The translations under genes and the position numbers were made by a program. This document shows, one piece after another, positions 34,790-46,325 of a stretch of DNA of 64,000 nt. Source of the stretch: Piper betle (lineage: Eukaryota; Streptophyta; Magnoliopsida; Piperales; Piperaceae); contig JAURVB010001718.1 of NCBI GenBank assembly GCA_033002965.1, positions 18,367 to 82,366 of the forward strand. The letters run 5' to 3'. Positions within the stretch are counted from its first letter, which is position 1. Every line of letters starts with the position of its first letter. A model generated the notes under the pieces. It was not told where the DNA came from. It was given only the letters and a program-made list of their open reading frames with translations, and made no database searches.

Positions 34790-35940
34790 TTTAAGTAATC
34801 CAATGACCAAATGATCAGAAGATGTGTCATAGAAGAAGAAATACTGAATATTTTATACCATTGCCATTCATCAAATTATAGATGTCATTTTTTCTGCCAA
34901 AGGATAGCTATGAAAGTTTTACAATCAGGTTTCTATTGGCTAACCCTTTTTAAGGATGATAATCCTTTTGTGAAGCAATACGACAGATGCCAAACAAGTG
35001 GAAACATATCAACAATGCAAGAGATGCTCTTGCATGAAATTCTTGAAATAGTATTTTTGAAGTATGGGGTATAGATTTTATAGGACCATTTTTACCATCC
35101 AACAACAATTATTCATATTGGTAGCAGTTGATTATGTCTAAAAATGGGTGAAGGCATAAGGCATTCCCAACCAATGATACCAAGGCAATGATAAGGTTCT
35201 CAACGAAGAGCATCTTTATAAGATTTGGCAACCCCAAGACCCATCATCAATGACAAAGGATCAAACTTCTACACTAAGGCCTTTGAAACTCTATTGGCTA
35301 TGTATGGAGTCAAACTCAAAGTTGCAAGTGTATATCATTCTCAAACGAGCAGACAAGATGAAATCTCCAACCAAGAAATCAACAGAATCTTGGTAGAGGT
35401 TGTAAATCCATCAAGAAACGATTGGTCACTCAAATTAGATGGTACATTATGGGCATCCCGAACAGCTTTCAAGACACCAATTGGAATGTCCCTTTATAGA
35501 ATTGTATTTGGAAAAGTGTGTCAGTTACCTTTTGAGCTAGAGCACAAAACATATTGGGCAATTCAGAAATTAAAGTTTGATGCCAAGGCATGTCAAGAGA
35601 AATTGTTATTACAATTAAATGAATTGGATGAATTGAGACTCAATGCATATGAGAATCCTAAACTGTATAAAGAGAAAACCAAGTTATGGCATGACATACA
35701 TATAAGGATATCATGTCTTGCTGTACAATTCTATGCTAAACTTTTATAAGGAAAGCTTAAGTCTAGGTGGCATGTACCTTATATTGTGATGCAAGCAACT
35801 CCCACATGCTGCTTTAGAAATCTAGAATGAGAAAAATGGTTACCAATTCAAGGTCAATGGACACAGCCTCAAACACTATCATGGACGCTTCATCCACCAC
35901 CCCAATCTCAGAATGACCAAAGCTTAGTCAAGTTGCAGAT
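34790..35940 (+). pseudogene. G3 Athila-like integrase (broken)
   Basis: Zinc-binding part: MIRRCVIEEEILNILYHCHS and MKVLQSGFYWLTLFKDD, with the CxxC pair reduced to YxxC (KQYDRC). The core's first Asp (GIDFIGPF) survives in a shifted frame near 35070. A 174-codon open stretch (35225-35749) holds the second Asp (NDKGSNF), the Glu region (SNQEINRILVEVVNP), DWSLKLDGTLWASRTAFKTP, and the conserved FELEHKTYWAI string. The C-terminal part to 35940 is out of frame. There are several stops around 35070-35225. Confidence 0.92.
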
Positions 35941-36564
35941 TCAAAACAAGCGCTTTCTTGATGGCAACCCAGCATGTTTGTATATCTTGATTACTTCAAA
36001 AAAATAACAAAAGCAAAAAAAATAAACATTTTTGGCAACCCAAGCCGAGCATGGTAACATGCCCAAGCCAAATAAACCCAAGGAACATTAAAGGGATAAA
36101 ACACAAAAAGGTAAAATTTTTCTACCCTAGCTCTCTTCCTCGCCGCTGCAGCTGGTGCACTTCACCTCGATCTTGACTAGGATCAGTGTTCAAATGACAA
36201 CATATGAGCTTCAAATCACAATCCATTCTTTCAATCTCTTGTTTTCAGTTCAATCAAAGTTGCTGCATGTTCAATTACTCTTCATATTGATACAAATCAT
36301 TGATTAGGTAACACATTTGAATGATTGTATAGATGATTAGACAACATGTTTAATCTGTGTATAAAGTGAATAGATGCATGAAATGTGTTATAAGACTATC
36401 TGATCATTACATATAATGTTTCAATTACCACAAATAAAAGCACATCTAGGTCCATTCGTTTTATGTTAGTTGTGGCTGAATTTTTACTAGAGATAGGATG
36501 GTTCAAAGGAAGCAACAAGAAACTAAATAAGTGACTGTGTAGCTAATGGAATCCTTACCAATAT
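35941..36564. other. Downstream of G3, nothing recognised
   Basis: AT-rich with a short CGCCGCTGCAGCTGG patch. No LTR for G3 could be identified. Confidence 0.35.
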
Positions 36565-37560
36565 TGTAACAACCCACCCATTCTGAGCTACAAGCCAAGT
36601 GCTACAATATAATCTTAATGCCACGTAAATTATTTTTCTACTAATTTATCAACATCATAAATAAATCCATGACGTAAAATTTTTTTACAATAAATTAATT
36701 CCATAGGCAAAGAATTAGTTAAAGTTCAAATTCTAAGTCATGTCATGAATTAAAATATAATATAACCAATGCTCAGAATCAGCTAAGACTACATGAAACG
36801 AACCAAAATCCCACTATTATGCAAACATGCCATAAATGTAATAACAACTAAATTAAGAAAAAAAGATCAACAGTCTAATAATAGAGTCCTCCACCTATCC
36901 CAACTTTAACCAATCTATCCCTGCTCACACCTGTGGAGAAAATTCTGCATTAGTGATAAAAACACTAAGCCATATAATTACAATAAACAAGTCAATATAT
37001 TTAACAACATTATTATTGAGTCTTTAACTAATTATTAGCCTATGCAAAACTCTAATTATGTCAGGAGGGGTGGCCGCCCCATCCAGCTATAATCTGAAGT
37101 ATGCACACACAAGCTACGTGGCCCATGACTTGTGATTACCGATATTTGTCATTGACTCACCTTCTCGGTATCACAAGTGCATAATGAGTCGTCTTATGTC
37201 ATTGCGCATTGTTACCCCTTTTGCCATGGGGGTAGGTATTCAATCTTTTAAGAATTTTAAGTGTGCACCCCTGTGACAGACTAAGTTCATTCTTTGACCC
37301 TGGTTGCACTCAGTGCACGGTGGTATTATTTAGGATCAGGCCGACTAGGGTTACAAAATATTTTGAGTAATTATATATACTTGAAACTCGGTGAACGAAC
37401 CACAGACATGACAGAAAATCCTAATATGGTAGTCACAAGCAAAGTATACGTTAAAATGGACAATTCCTAAGCTAACTGGATGCATGATGATATGATGTAT
37501 GACATGTAACAATGTGAGGAGTACATTCCATAAAAAATATAACAAACGACAAATAGTTAA
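36565..37560 (-). mobile_element. A4: diverged A-type LTR
   Basis: Starts TGTAACAACCCACCC, followed by GAGCTACAAGCCAAGTG as in A2. It keeps the GAACCAAAATCCCACTAT, GATAAAAACACTAAG and GGTATCACAAGTGCATAATG blocks in the right order. Similarity fades after about 37450 and the far end is not found. It has one copy of the 121-bp unit. No clear PBS lies to its left. Confidence 0.7.
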
Positions 37561-38928
37561 TTATTTATTCAATTACATATAAGTGACTTTTATAAATAAA
37601 TTAATTTACACGAGCTTTATTTACACGATCATACCAAATCATTAATCAATACATATATAAAAATATAATCATGCCAATAACTATATCTACTGGCAAGTAA
37701 ATCAATTATTTATTAACATATTAATTAATAATACATTTTTATACATAATAACCAACAAAGTAATACACATACAAACCAATGATAATTCTACTTATAATTT
37801 AGTCATACTAATGGGTAGATTGCCCACCATATTTTAACTTATATATCTCAATTATAACAATTAATTAAGTTAGTTGGTTGCCCAACTTACGCTAAATAAA
37901 TTAACTTAATAGATTGCTTAAATCAAGTAATAATCATTATCATATCAAATCGTATAAGTCTAGAATTAAATCTTTGGATTACATCAAGTGACTAACAGGT
38001 TATTAATATTACTCAAATTAAATTTTCATCTTCCAAATCTTGCTAGTTAATTCTTATTAACTCATGTTAACATATTTTAATATTTAAAGTATGCTAGTCA
38101 TACTTACGTACACATAAGTATGATATTACCCTTATTATATCTTTTTCTTCCAATTTCATTGCCTCAAATTTACTCATTAATCATTATTTATTTGGTATTT
38201 ATAAAAGAGTCTAACCCACAAATATAACCTATATAGTTCAAAATTCCAACTTTTTTATATATATTTGAACAAGAGACAGATACTATATACATGCATCACC
38301 AAATAATGATAAACCCATCATGTATGAACTCAATTAAACAACTCCTCATGGTAGGTCCTCTAGGACTGGCTACCCATACTTAAAACAAAATACATCAACT
38401 TTTAATTAACTACCTATTTTCTTAGGACTTAAATCAAACTTCATGCGATGAATAAACTATACTGTGTCTAGCCAAAATATTGATTAACTAAACTCCCTAT
38501 GTCAATCTTAAAGACATATATACCCATACATATGTACATACATTCTTACCAACCAGTTAATATACATGATACTTATTTAATATACTCAACTTACTAGGCA
38601 TCAAACCATTTAATATCATTATAATTTATTTAAATTGTAAGCATTACTAACCCAAATCAATAAATTTATAACAAAATATCAACCATTAATTAAATATAGT
38701 GAAATTAATATAATGGTACTTATTCAAGTTGAGCTAGAAAACTTGCACTTGAGCTGAGATTGAAATCTTGAACTCTGAATTGAGCTACAAAATTATTACT
38801 CCAAGTTCAAACAATAAAATTTAATTTCGATTGAGTAGAAGAATTAGTGTTAAAAACTCGATCGCACTCGAGTCTGAGTATGAACGAACTTCAATTATAA
38901 TCGAGTAGCAGCCCTAGCTTTAATGTGA
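37561..38928. other. AT-rich unassigned DNA
   Basis: Very AT-rich with scattered TTAATTAA-type words; no gene, LTR edge or inverted repeat was supported. Confidence 0.4.
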
Positions 38929-39055
38929 CAACAACCTTATCAAAAATAAGAATTTACTTTTCAAAAAATAAAATGTTATATTGTTACCATTTTATCCATG
39001 ACAAGTTAGGGGGAATAATGTCGCATTTCATTATCATCAGGTAGAATATGACAAG

Positions 39056-39093
<38 letters not shown>

Positions 39094-39240
39094 ATACGGT
39101 TATTTTTCAGTGATATATCTTTGTCAACATGGTATATTTGTGTAAAATTTTTACACAATCTTAGTGACAACAAAATAAGAATTTTATTTTTGAAAATTGC
39201 GATGGTATTTTGCCATAGATGAACAATGATAAGTATAAAA
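38929..39240. repeat. Diverged direct duplication around an (AT)n microsatellite
   Basis: A block at about 38929-39055 (TGACAACAA...AATAAGAATTT...GACAAGTATAAA) recurs in degenerate form at 39163-39240. Between them is (AT)16 at about 39059-39090. Confidence 0.55.
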
Positions 39241-40105
39241 AAGGTTCATTACGTGCACTAGACTACAACAAACGTACAAAAATTAAAAAATTATTTAACT
39301 GCAGAGTGGCCGCCTTTGAGGCTGTAAAGGCCAAGGAGGTCATGATGGTATGGCATTGCTACTCCCCTACAGCCACGCCAGATGGCTGCCATGCATATGT
39401 ACCCGCATGCGTGATTCATGACCAGATCTAATGAAGATAACCACTATTTTTAAGGATTGTTTAAGGTCTCATTGTAAGCATAATATTATATCTCTTTTTT
39501 CTTATTAATACCATCGAAATTGGGATTTCTAAGGTTGAACATTTATTTCATAAATATATAAAAAGTGTACAATAATATTAACTCAAAAAGGTGAATTTAA
39601 CACGCAAATGGGTGGATTTGTATTATATGTAAACAAAAAAGTAATTAGATTTATAAAATGATCAAATTTATCAAACACTACAATTTTAATGTCGCAACTG
39701 TAATGATATACATTGCCCACATTTTAATTTATCAATGTAGAAAACTCAGAAACTATGATGGGGCAATTTTCACTTTGTTGGTAGGACAAAAGAGACTTAG
39801 CCTAATTATTTTATGATTATTAGGTCTAAATTTAGGTCCATCATAAACAATCAAAATAGTACTTCCTTTCTCCTCCTTACGAATTTCTTTCTTTTCCGCT
39901 TTATATCTCCCGGATCTTCTTCACACAATTTCCTTTCCATATTTTTGCAACTCACGGAGTCCAATGCCTTATCGCAATTCTCAACCCTCTGACAACCTCG
40001 AATGATTTCACATATGCCTCGTCATGGAATGCCTCTCATCCCTGCTTCCCTAACATGTGCCAAGTGGGTACACAGTGCTCCACAAAAATGTGTTAGGAAA
40101 GAAGA
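39241..40105. other. Unassigned DNA with a pyrimidine-rich patch
   Basis: 39231-39431 has a 70-codon frame with no recognised domain. 39865-39960 is CT-rich and could be mistaken for a leader sequence. No gene is supported. Confidence 0.35.
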
Positions 40106-40300
40106 CGTACGCTGGGGGCTGAGCATTCAGTTAATCGAACCGAACCAATTTCCAACAATACCAATCTCTGAATTATACCATTTGAGCACTTGAAATGCAG
40201 CATCGAAACGAACTGAAATAGAAGCACAAATTGAACCAAAATATTTTGGTCAGTTCGGTTTGGTTTGAGCAGAAAACCAAAATTGATTATGTCAACTCTC
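40106..40300. repeat. Inverted-repeat fragment of the GGTTCGGTT type
   Basis: The left part has GAACCGAACCAATTT and the right part CAGTTCGGTTTGGTTTGAG, roughly complementary. Such GGTTCGGTT-rich, AT-interrupted inverted repeats are widespread in plant genomes as remains of short DNA transposons. Edges are soft. Confidence 0.45.
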
Positions 40301-40880
40301 ATTTGTAACTAGAAAATTTGTGGCAGCCTCTCTTCGCCCTCTTTTCCATTGCATTGTCATCTCTCTGCTTCGTTCATCTCTGCCTGCTTCCTCAATCCTC
40401 ATTCATTCATTGTCGTTGGCCATCATAATATTCTTTATCTGAGCTTCCTTCCTTGGGAGTGAAAGATCTTTAGTAGTGTTGGACAGTGGAGGTCAGTAGA
40501 GAATCTTTGTTTTAAACATTTTGGTATTTCACGTGTTTGAAATTAGGTAAGGGAAGGTTGTATGATTTGCAGCCATGGTGTTGTGAGCAATTGATGGTAG
40601 GGATGGTTGGGTGGAGTCTTGTGGGTGATGATGCACATTGTTCAGTGTCTCGTGAGAGTAAGTAGTTAGAGGATGATGGGGTCTGGTAGAACCATTTAAG
40701 TGGTGTATATGTGTGGAAAAAGAGTTAAAGTGACTAGCATGGTATGTTGTGAAGAACAATAGTAAAGTGTTGCTTGTATAGCCACATTTGTATGTTGTTT
40801 GGGAGGTTTTCACGTATAGAAAAAGAGTAGAATTGATCTACCATCGTATGTTGTGAATAAAAGTAGTGAAGTTTTGGTGC
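40301..40880. other. Unassigned DNA with a weak local duplication
   Basis: ATATGTGTGGAAAAAGAGTT...GGTATGTTGTGAA at about 40707-40752 recurs as GTATAGAAAAAGAGTAGAAT...CGTATGTTGTGAA at about 40813-40857. Nothing else seen. Confidence 0.35.
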
Positions 40881-41109
40881 TAGGGTTGGGCACGAGTCGA
40901 GCTAGCTTATGAGTTTTTATTGCTCAATTCAACATGAGTAGAACTCGATTAATTTTAAGCTAGATTCGAAACTCGATTTTAGAGAAAATTGACTCAACTC
41001 AATTATAATATAATTGGTTTCAAGTTATATAAAACTCGATTCGATTCAACTCGAACAAACGCGATTTGAGCTTAAAACTCAACTCAAATCGACTCGATGT
41101 CTAATAAAA
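40881..41109. repeat. CTCGA-rich degenerate repeat
   Basis: GGTTGGGCACGAGTCGAGC followed by many ACTCGA/TCGAG words (for example AACTCGATTCGATTCAACTC). This style is typical of degenerate ends of plant hAT- or Mutator-like elements. No second terminus was found. Confidence 0.4.
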
Positions 41110-42302
41110 ACCTTTGAAATTTTTGTTCTCTAACAATACATGGAGAACATCATACAATAAATGTGGGAGAAAACTCGACAACTTCAAACTTATATACATA
41201 TATACTTGTGCTTACGCACTTACATCCTCTATATATCACATGCCACTGCACTCATGTGGCTAAGAAAAATTAGGTTAGTACAACAATATTCGGAACACAC
41301 ACTGCATTTGCAGTGCCCTACTTACATTGCACTAATTGAGGATGTAAAGGAGTACTACTGTAATTCATACGAACCCATATCACTCATTCTCTTATTCGTG
41401 AAATCCGTAAAACCATGTGCACTTATCTAATCAGCTTAGGGTGGGACTTATATACTAAATTTTTGGATCTTTAGTTCAAAAAGAAACAAGGGTTCTAATC
41501 ATTGTAGTTTTATTAAATTGTGAAAAAATCAGCTAAATATCCCAGCATCAGAGGGATTAGATATAATGTTATGGACATTCTCCTACATCTTACATGCAAT
41601 TAAACACGACACTCAAGGCTAGCAAAAGAGTCATGACGACCTGGATGAGACGAGCTCCTCGTCCTTACTTGATGAGCCAACTCTATGTAACCTAGTAAGG
41701 AGACGAAACTCGAATCAACCTCAGATTGCATTGGCACACAAAAATAGGCAATGCCGCATCATATGCACAATAGTCAAGGACTTAATTGCTTAATCATACA
41801 TTGCTTAATAATATGTTAAACCTTACTAGGTAATATAAATAAAGGTTTAAAATTGCAAGTACACTTAGTTAGAAAAGTCCCAAAGTTAGTGTAAAACCCG
41901 CGACTCGAGTCAGGGTTTTATAGTCGTTAGCCGGTTGGTTTGACCGTAGTTTGAGTCGGTTCAGCTTTCAGAACACGTGTGCGGGGCCGAGGCCGACCGT
42001 GCGCACGTGCTATGAGGGTTTATGTATACCCAAGTATCGATGATAGCATCAGATACGCATCAGCAGACTGAGTTATCAGTAGATATGAGAGTATACAGTT
42101 GATGATTTTATTTTATTTTTATGTTGTGACCGTAGAATTAGTTTAGGCCGAATAACGCATTAGGACGCGTTAGATGGTATTCGGGTGGGTTATTAGTTAT
42201 ACGACATGTCATTTGGATGTTGTGATATTTTGTTTGATTTTATGGGATTTTTCCCAATTTTTCTAGATTTTTCTAGGATTTATTCCGAGTCCGTTATCAT
42301 TC

Positions 42303-42900
42303 TTGACTCGAGCCGGTGTCGAGTCAAGTCTTATTTACAACTTTGCCATCGCCCTATACTTCTCATCTTCCTCCCCAAACCCCACCCGTGTTTTCACCGC
42401 CGCCGCCCTTGAGACTTTGCCACCGCCGTCGACGCCGACCTCGCCGCCGGTCGACGCCGCCCAGCCCGGTCGTGCCGTCGCCTTGCCGCCTCGACCACGC
42501 CCGGCCACCGTCCGGCCGTCGCAACGCCGGAAATCGCCCTCGATTTCCCGCCGTTCCCGACGCGATTTCGCCGCCGTCTGCGCTGGACCGCCGCCGCCAT
42601 GACGTCGGAGCTTCTCCCTCGACCTCCCCTACCTTTCCCCTGCTTAGCGCCGCCGTCGAGGTCGGCCGTGGGTCTGATCGGAGCGGCCGACCGCCCCGGC
42701 CGCACTCGACGCCGCCGTTGGTGGCCATCGCCGCCGCGGCTGCCCTCGTCGTCACCACCATTGGGTTCAGCTCACCGAGGCGGTGCTAACCCCTACCTCC
42801 GATTGCCTCGCCGGAGCAGTCACCGGAAAACCACCGGAGCTGCCGGAAAACCGCCGGCATAGTCGCCGGAAAACCGCCGACTCGCCTTCACCGCCTTCGT
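42303..42900 (+). other. GC-rich, proline-rich open stretch in the C LTR U3
   Basis: A 99-codon frame (42303-42602) and a 157-codon frame (42316-42789) overlap. The first contains VDAAQPGRAVALPPRPRPAT, which C1 keeps in the same relative frame as IDAAQPGRAVALPPRPRPAT (minus strand, within 3072-3449). Low complexity and a location upstream of the TATA box argue against a gene; the similarity may only reflect shared descent. Confidence 0.35.
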
Positions 42901-43737
42901 CCGTCGGCACCGATTTCAGCGCCGATCGCGAGGTGGTTCTTCCTTCTTTTTTAGAATTATTACATACATGTTGTGGTCATAGTAGCATATTAGAATTAAT
43001 TTTATTAACTTCATGCTTTTAGTTTAATTAATCGTGATTATGATAAACATGTGATGATTAGCGTAAATTGTGTTGTATGATGTGAATGCTTAGTAATGAA
43101 ATTGTTAGTAAACCATTGAATAGTTAATTAAATGCTTGTTAACTAGTTAATTTATGAATTTGTATGAATTAGGTTTTGCATGCTAGCATTAAGTTAAACA
43201 GATTAAATTGATTAAACCATTGTCACCTAATTAGAATAGGTATGCTTTGAAATTGGAATTAAAAGTGCTAGGTAATAAGTAACATATGAAATGATAAAAT
43301 TATTAACTTGCTTGACAATTAGAGATGTAGGGTAATTGTCGAGATGATTATCATGGTTGATTAGATGATTGTATGCATGTGGATATATTAGTTATATAGG
43401 TGTGCATCATATATGTATGGGCGTTAGTAATTAGTTATGTTCATGTAGGTTCGTTGCAGGAGCTCGCCGTCTAGGCACGAGACTGCGCTTGGAGCTTCTG
43501 ACAGGTCCGTTAGGACACGCTTCTCAGGTTTTATCGCTCTATTCTATCGGTGATTTGATTTATTGATTGTAGGACGTGTCAGGTGGATGATTTATTGGAC
43601 CCCACCTAACACGGGTCACCTGGTCGATGTTTTTCGGAATTAATAACCCTCGAGGATGAGATCCCTCGAGTTTGTTTTCGAAAATAAGATCCACCTCAAG
43701 TTGCCTTCGGGCCTATTATAATAAATCCCGACCCAGC

Positions 43738-43749
43738 CCTATAAATAGT
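43738..43749 (+). promoter_or_regulatory. TATA box of the C LTR
   Basis: CCCTATAAATAG, conserved in C1 (minus strand, 1994-2005). In D the equivalent place holds a (TA)n array. Confidence 0.6.
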
Positions 43750-46325
43750 TTTATCGAGTTTTCAGTGAGACAAGAGAAGATGAGTCGACTGCACGTACCA
43801 TGAGCGGATGCCGTGCCAGTCAAAGCGGGCTCTGGATTAGTGCCAGTGGACTGTTCCATTCCCGAGGGATCCTGACAACTCCGCGTTTGAGTTCCTCACA
43901 CCCGGAGGACGTGGAGGTTTACGGGTACTGTTTAGTACAGCGCATGTCCGGACTTGTGGTTCAAAGGGTACTAAAGGCGACTGCCTGAGAGTGCTCGGTC
44001 TACGTGCTCAAGGCCAGGAGTAATATGGAGGTTCGGAGAGGGCTTAGGATAAAATTTTACGTGAAGTACTGAAAAAGAAGTGTCGATGAGCAGCATAGTA
44101 CCAGATAGATCGGGATGCTGTTGAGTCAGCTGCTCGACGGCTCCTTTGTAGTTGCCCTTATGAGAGTTCTTGAGGAAGATATATGATGGTTTGTTTTCCA
44201 TGAGAGTTTGCTCTCATGTTCCAGTTTGATAATAGTTATTTCCGGACCAGTGACACCCGTTGCTGACGTTTTTCTACTATATGTAGGTGAGGATGATGAT
44301 TGGTGTATGCCGGCCTCGACGAAGGAGTAGCGCTTGCATTGCACACACATACCTGGTGCCGCGCCGACTTTTGCGTAAGATGTGATGTGATTGGCTTTTG
44401 TAGTAGATTTACATATTAGTATTTATGCATGTGTTTGTGAGGCTTGTATGCCTTGTTTTAGAAATGTGTGGGAATGTTTTGAGAAAGGCTCTAATGATGT
44501 GCTATGTTGAAATGAAAAGGAATCAAATGAGCTGAGTATGAGATTGTAGGTGGGCTAGACCCAATTACAGTATGTTTGGATGATTTGAAGTCTATTACGA
44601 CATAAATTATTGTTTTATATATATACTATATTGTGTCGTATTTTAACAGGTCATCCCCTTATTGCACTTTTAGGGGAGGCTCTGTCCGTTTTATTCCAGG
44701 TTTTATGAATTTTATTGCTATTTTAATTATTTTGGTGTGGTGATTATCATGACATTCACGTAGTATCCTATTAGGGTTTTGCATCTCATTCATATATTGT
44801 TTGCGCATTAGCGGCGTGCTCTATCTTGAGACGTCGAGAGGGTTATGTCGTAGCCGTTTAGGTTTTGGGTCAGCCAACTTAATCGGTTTACGAGTAGTTC
44901 GATCCTTTGTAACTGTTCTGGTCCGGGTTGAGAGTAAACCGGATTGGGGTGTTACAGATAGGGTTTTACTGTCAAATTTAACCAAATGAATTTTAGAACA
45001 GGCCAAACATTGCAATCAAGGTCCACTAAGAACGTGTCAAGGTGCTAAGAACAGTGTTCCCTCAACCAATTTTTCTAATTCACATTTATGGGTTTGGAGA
45101 CTACGATTGGGCCTGGGTAAACGAGTAAGGTTAGCCAACACTATAGGAATTTCAAGTTCAAAATCCAAAGATTGGGCCTGAGCGGAATTGGGAAGAGAAG
45201 GCATTGGCCAAGTCATTTCTAGAGCAGGCTAGACCTACTGGTCTTGAAAAAATTACAATTTCATCACCAAATGGCTAGGATTTTGTAACTAAAGCTAGGG
45301 AACTAGGGTTTCACCCTGGATTCATGTACACTCCATAAATCCCAATTAACCAACCAGATATAAAATATTTAAATGTAACCAAAATTTGCATGTTTTAAGT
45401 AGACACTTATTGAGTCCAACAATATTTGTTACAAATTTTATTAATAGTTTTTAATAGGCTCACCACAGAGCACAATCTCAGAGCATTGCATATCAAATCA
45501 ACAGAACAAAAAACATAGAACGCATTTTAACATAGTATTTTGACTATCAAGAGTAACAATCTTGCAAAAGACACTAATTGATATAATAAAAAGAAGAAAT
45601 AATTATAAACATGTAAGCATACATATGAATAAAAGCACAAAACACATTAAGGGGGTAAAAAGGAGGGATCTTTATCTCAACCAGTTCTTAGGGGGGTTCT
45701 CTTTGGGATTCCTTCCCCCAAGATCTACAACCCTAAGGGCTTGGCGAAACATGGAGAGGCTTGAGAAGGCTGGGAGGAGCTGGGGAAGAAGTGAGGGACG
45801 AGAGTAGAAGGAGGGAAGATTGGGCTGAGAGAGAAATGGCGAAAAAATGGGTGGATAAGGACTGTATTTATAGAAAAGAAGATAGGTCCGGCGCAAGGGC
45901 ACTCTCCCAACACCTTTGCACTGTCCTTTGCATGATGGAGCTCGGATTTTTCATAGCTAGACCACGTGTGCATATTAGACCGAGCCGCATGCATAGTTGG
46001 GTCAACTTACTAGGTGCAACGGTGGTGGTGCAAAGGCGTTGACGAAGTGCCTTTACGCTAGAAGAGGGGGAATTTTTTCAACTTTGGGCGCAAGGCCAAT
46101 GGACTTGTATCTTTATACTCAAACTTGAGGCCTGTCCCAAAAGGGTGCCATTCTACCACAGCTTGGCTTGAAGGCATTGTGATGCTTGGAAACGCCCTTC
46201 CGCGAAAACTTGGGGAAAAGATGTTGTGATGCCTTTGCACTAGGTGCAGTTTACATGAACCTAGGGTTTGCACCCATGGGGCTATTAGATGACCTCGAAA
46301 ACCTATTGTGCCTTGGGGGTAGGAT

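Larger units (their letters stand above)
41890..44956 (+). mobile_element. C2: full-length solo LTR of family C
   Basis: 3067 bp from TGTAAAACCCGCGACTCGAG to GGATTGGGGTGTTACA. Flanks are GTTAG (41885-41889) and GATAG (44957-44961), 4 of 5 matching. No PBS follows and no second LTR is nearby. It has a 1.85-kb U3 with a strongly GC-rich stretch, a TATA box at 43738-43749, and a U5 end related to B. It is the best reference copy of family C here. Confidence 0.9.

Noticed and set aside
39219..39431. 70-codon frame as a small gene
   Set aside because: No recognised family, no promoter or codon signature, and it begins inside a degenerate direct duplication.
42303..42862. Overlapping proline/arginine-rich frames up to 157 codons as a host gene
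   Set aside because: They lie wholly inside a solo LTR, upstream of its TATA box, have low complexity, and occur in several overlapping frames on both strands, as expected of GC-rich DNA.
45562..46042. Overlapping frames of 76-93 codons on both strands
   Set aside because: They fall in the purine-rich leader zone next to the TATA box of the E LTR, aligned with the G1 LTR leader, and show no protein similarity.
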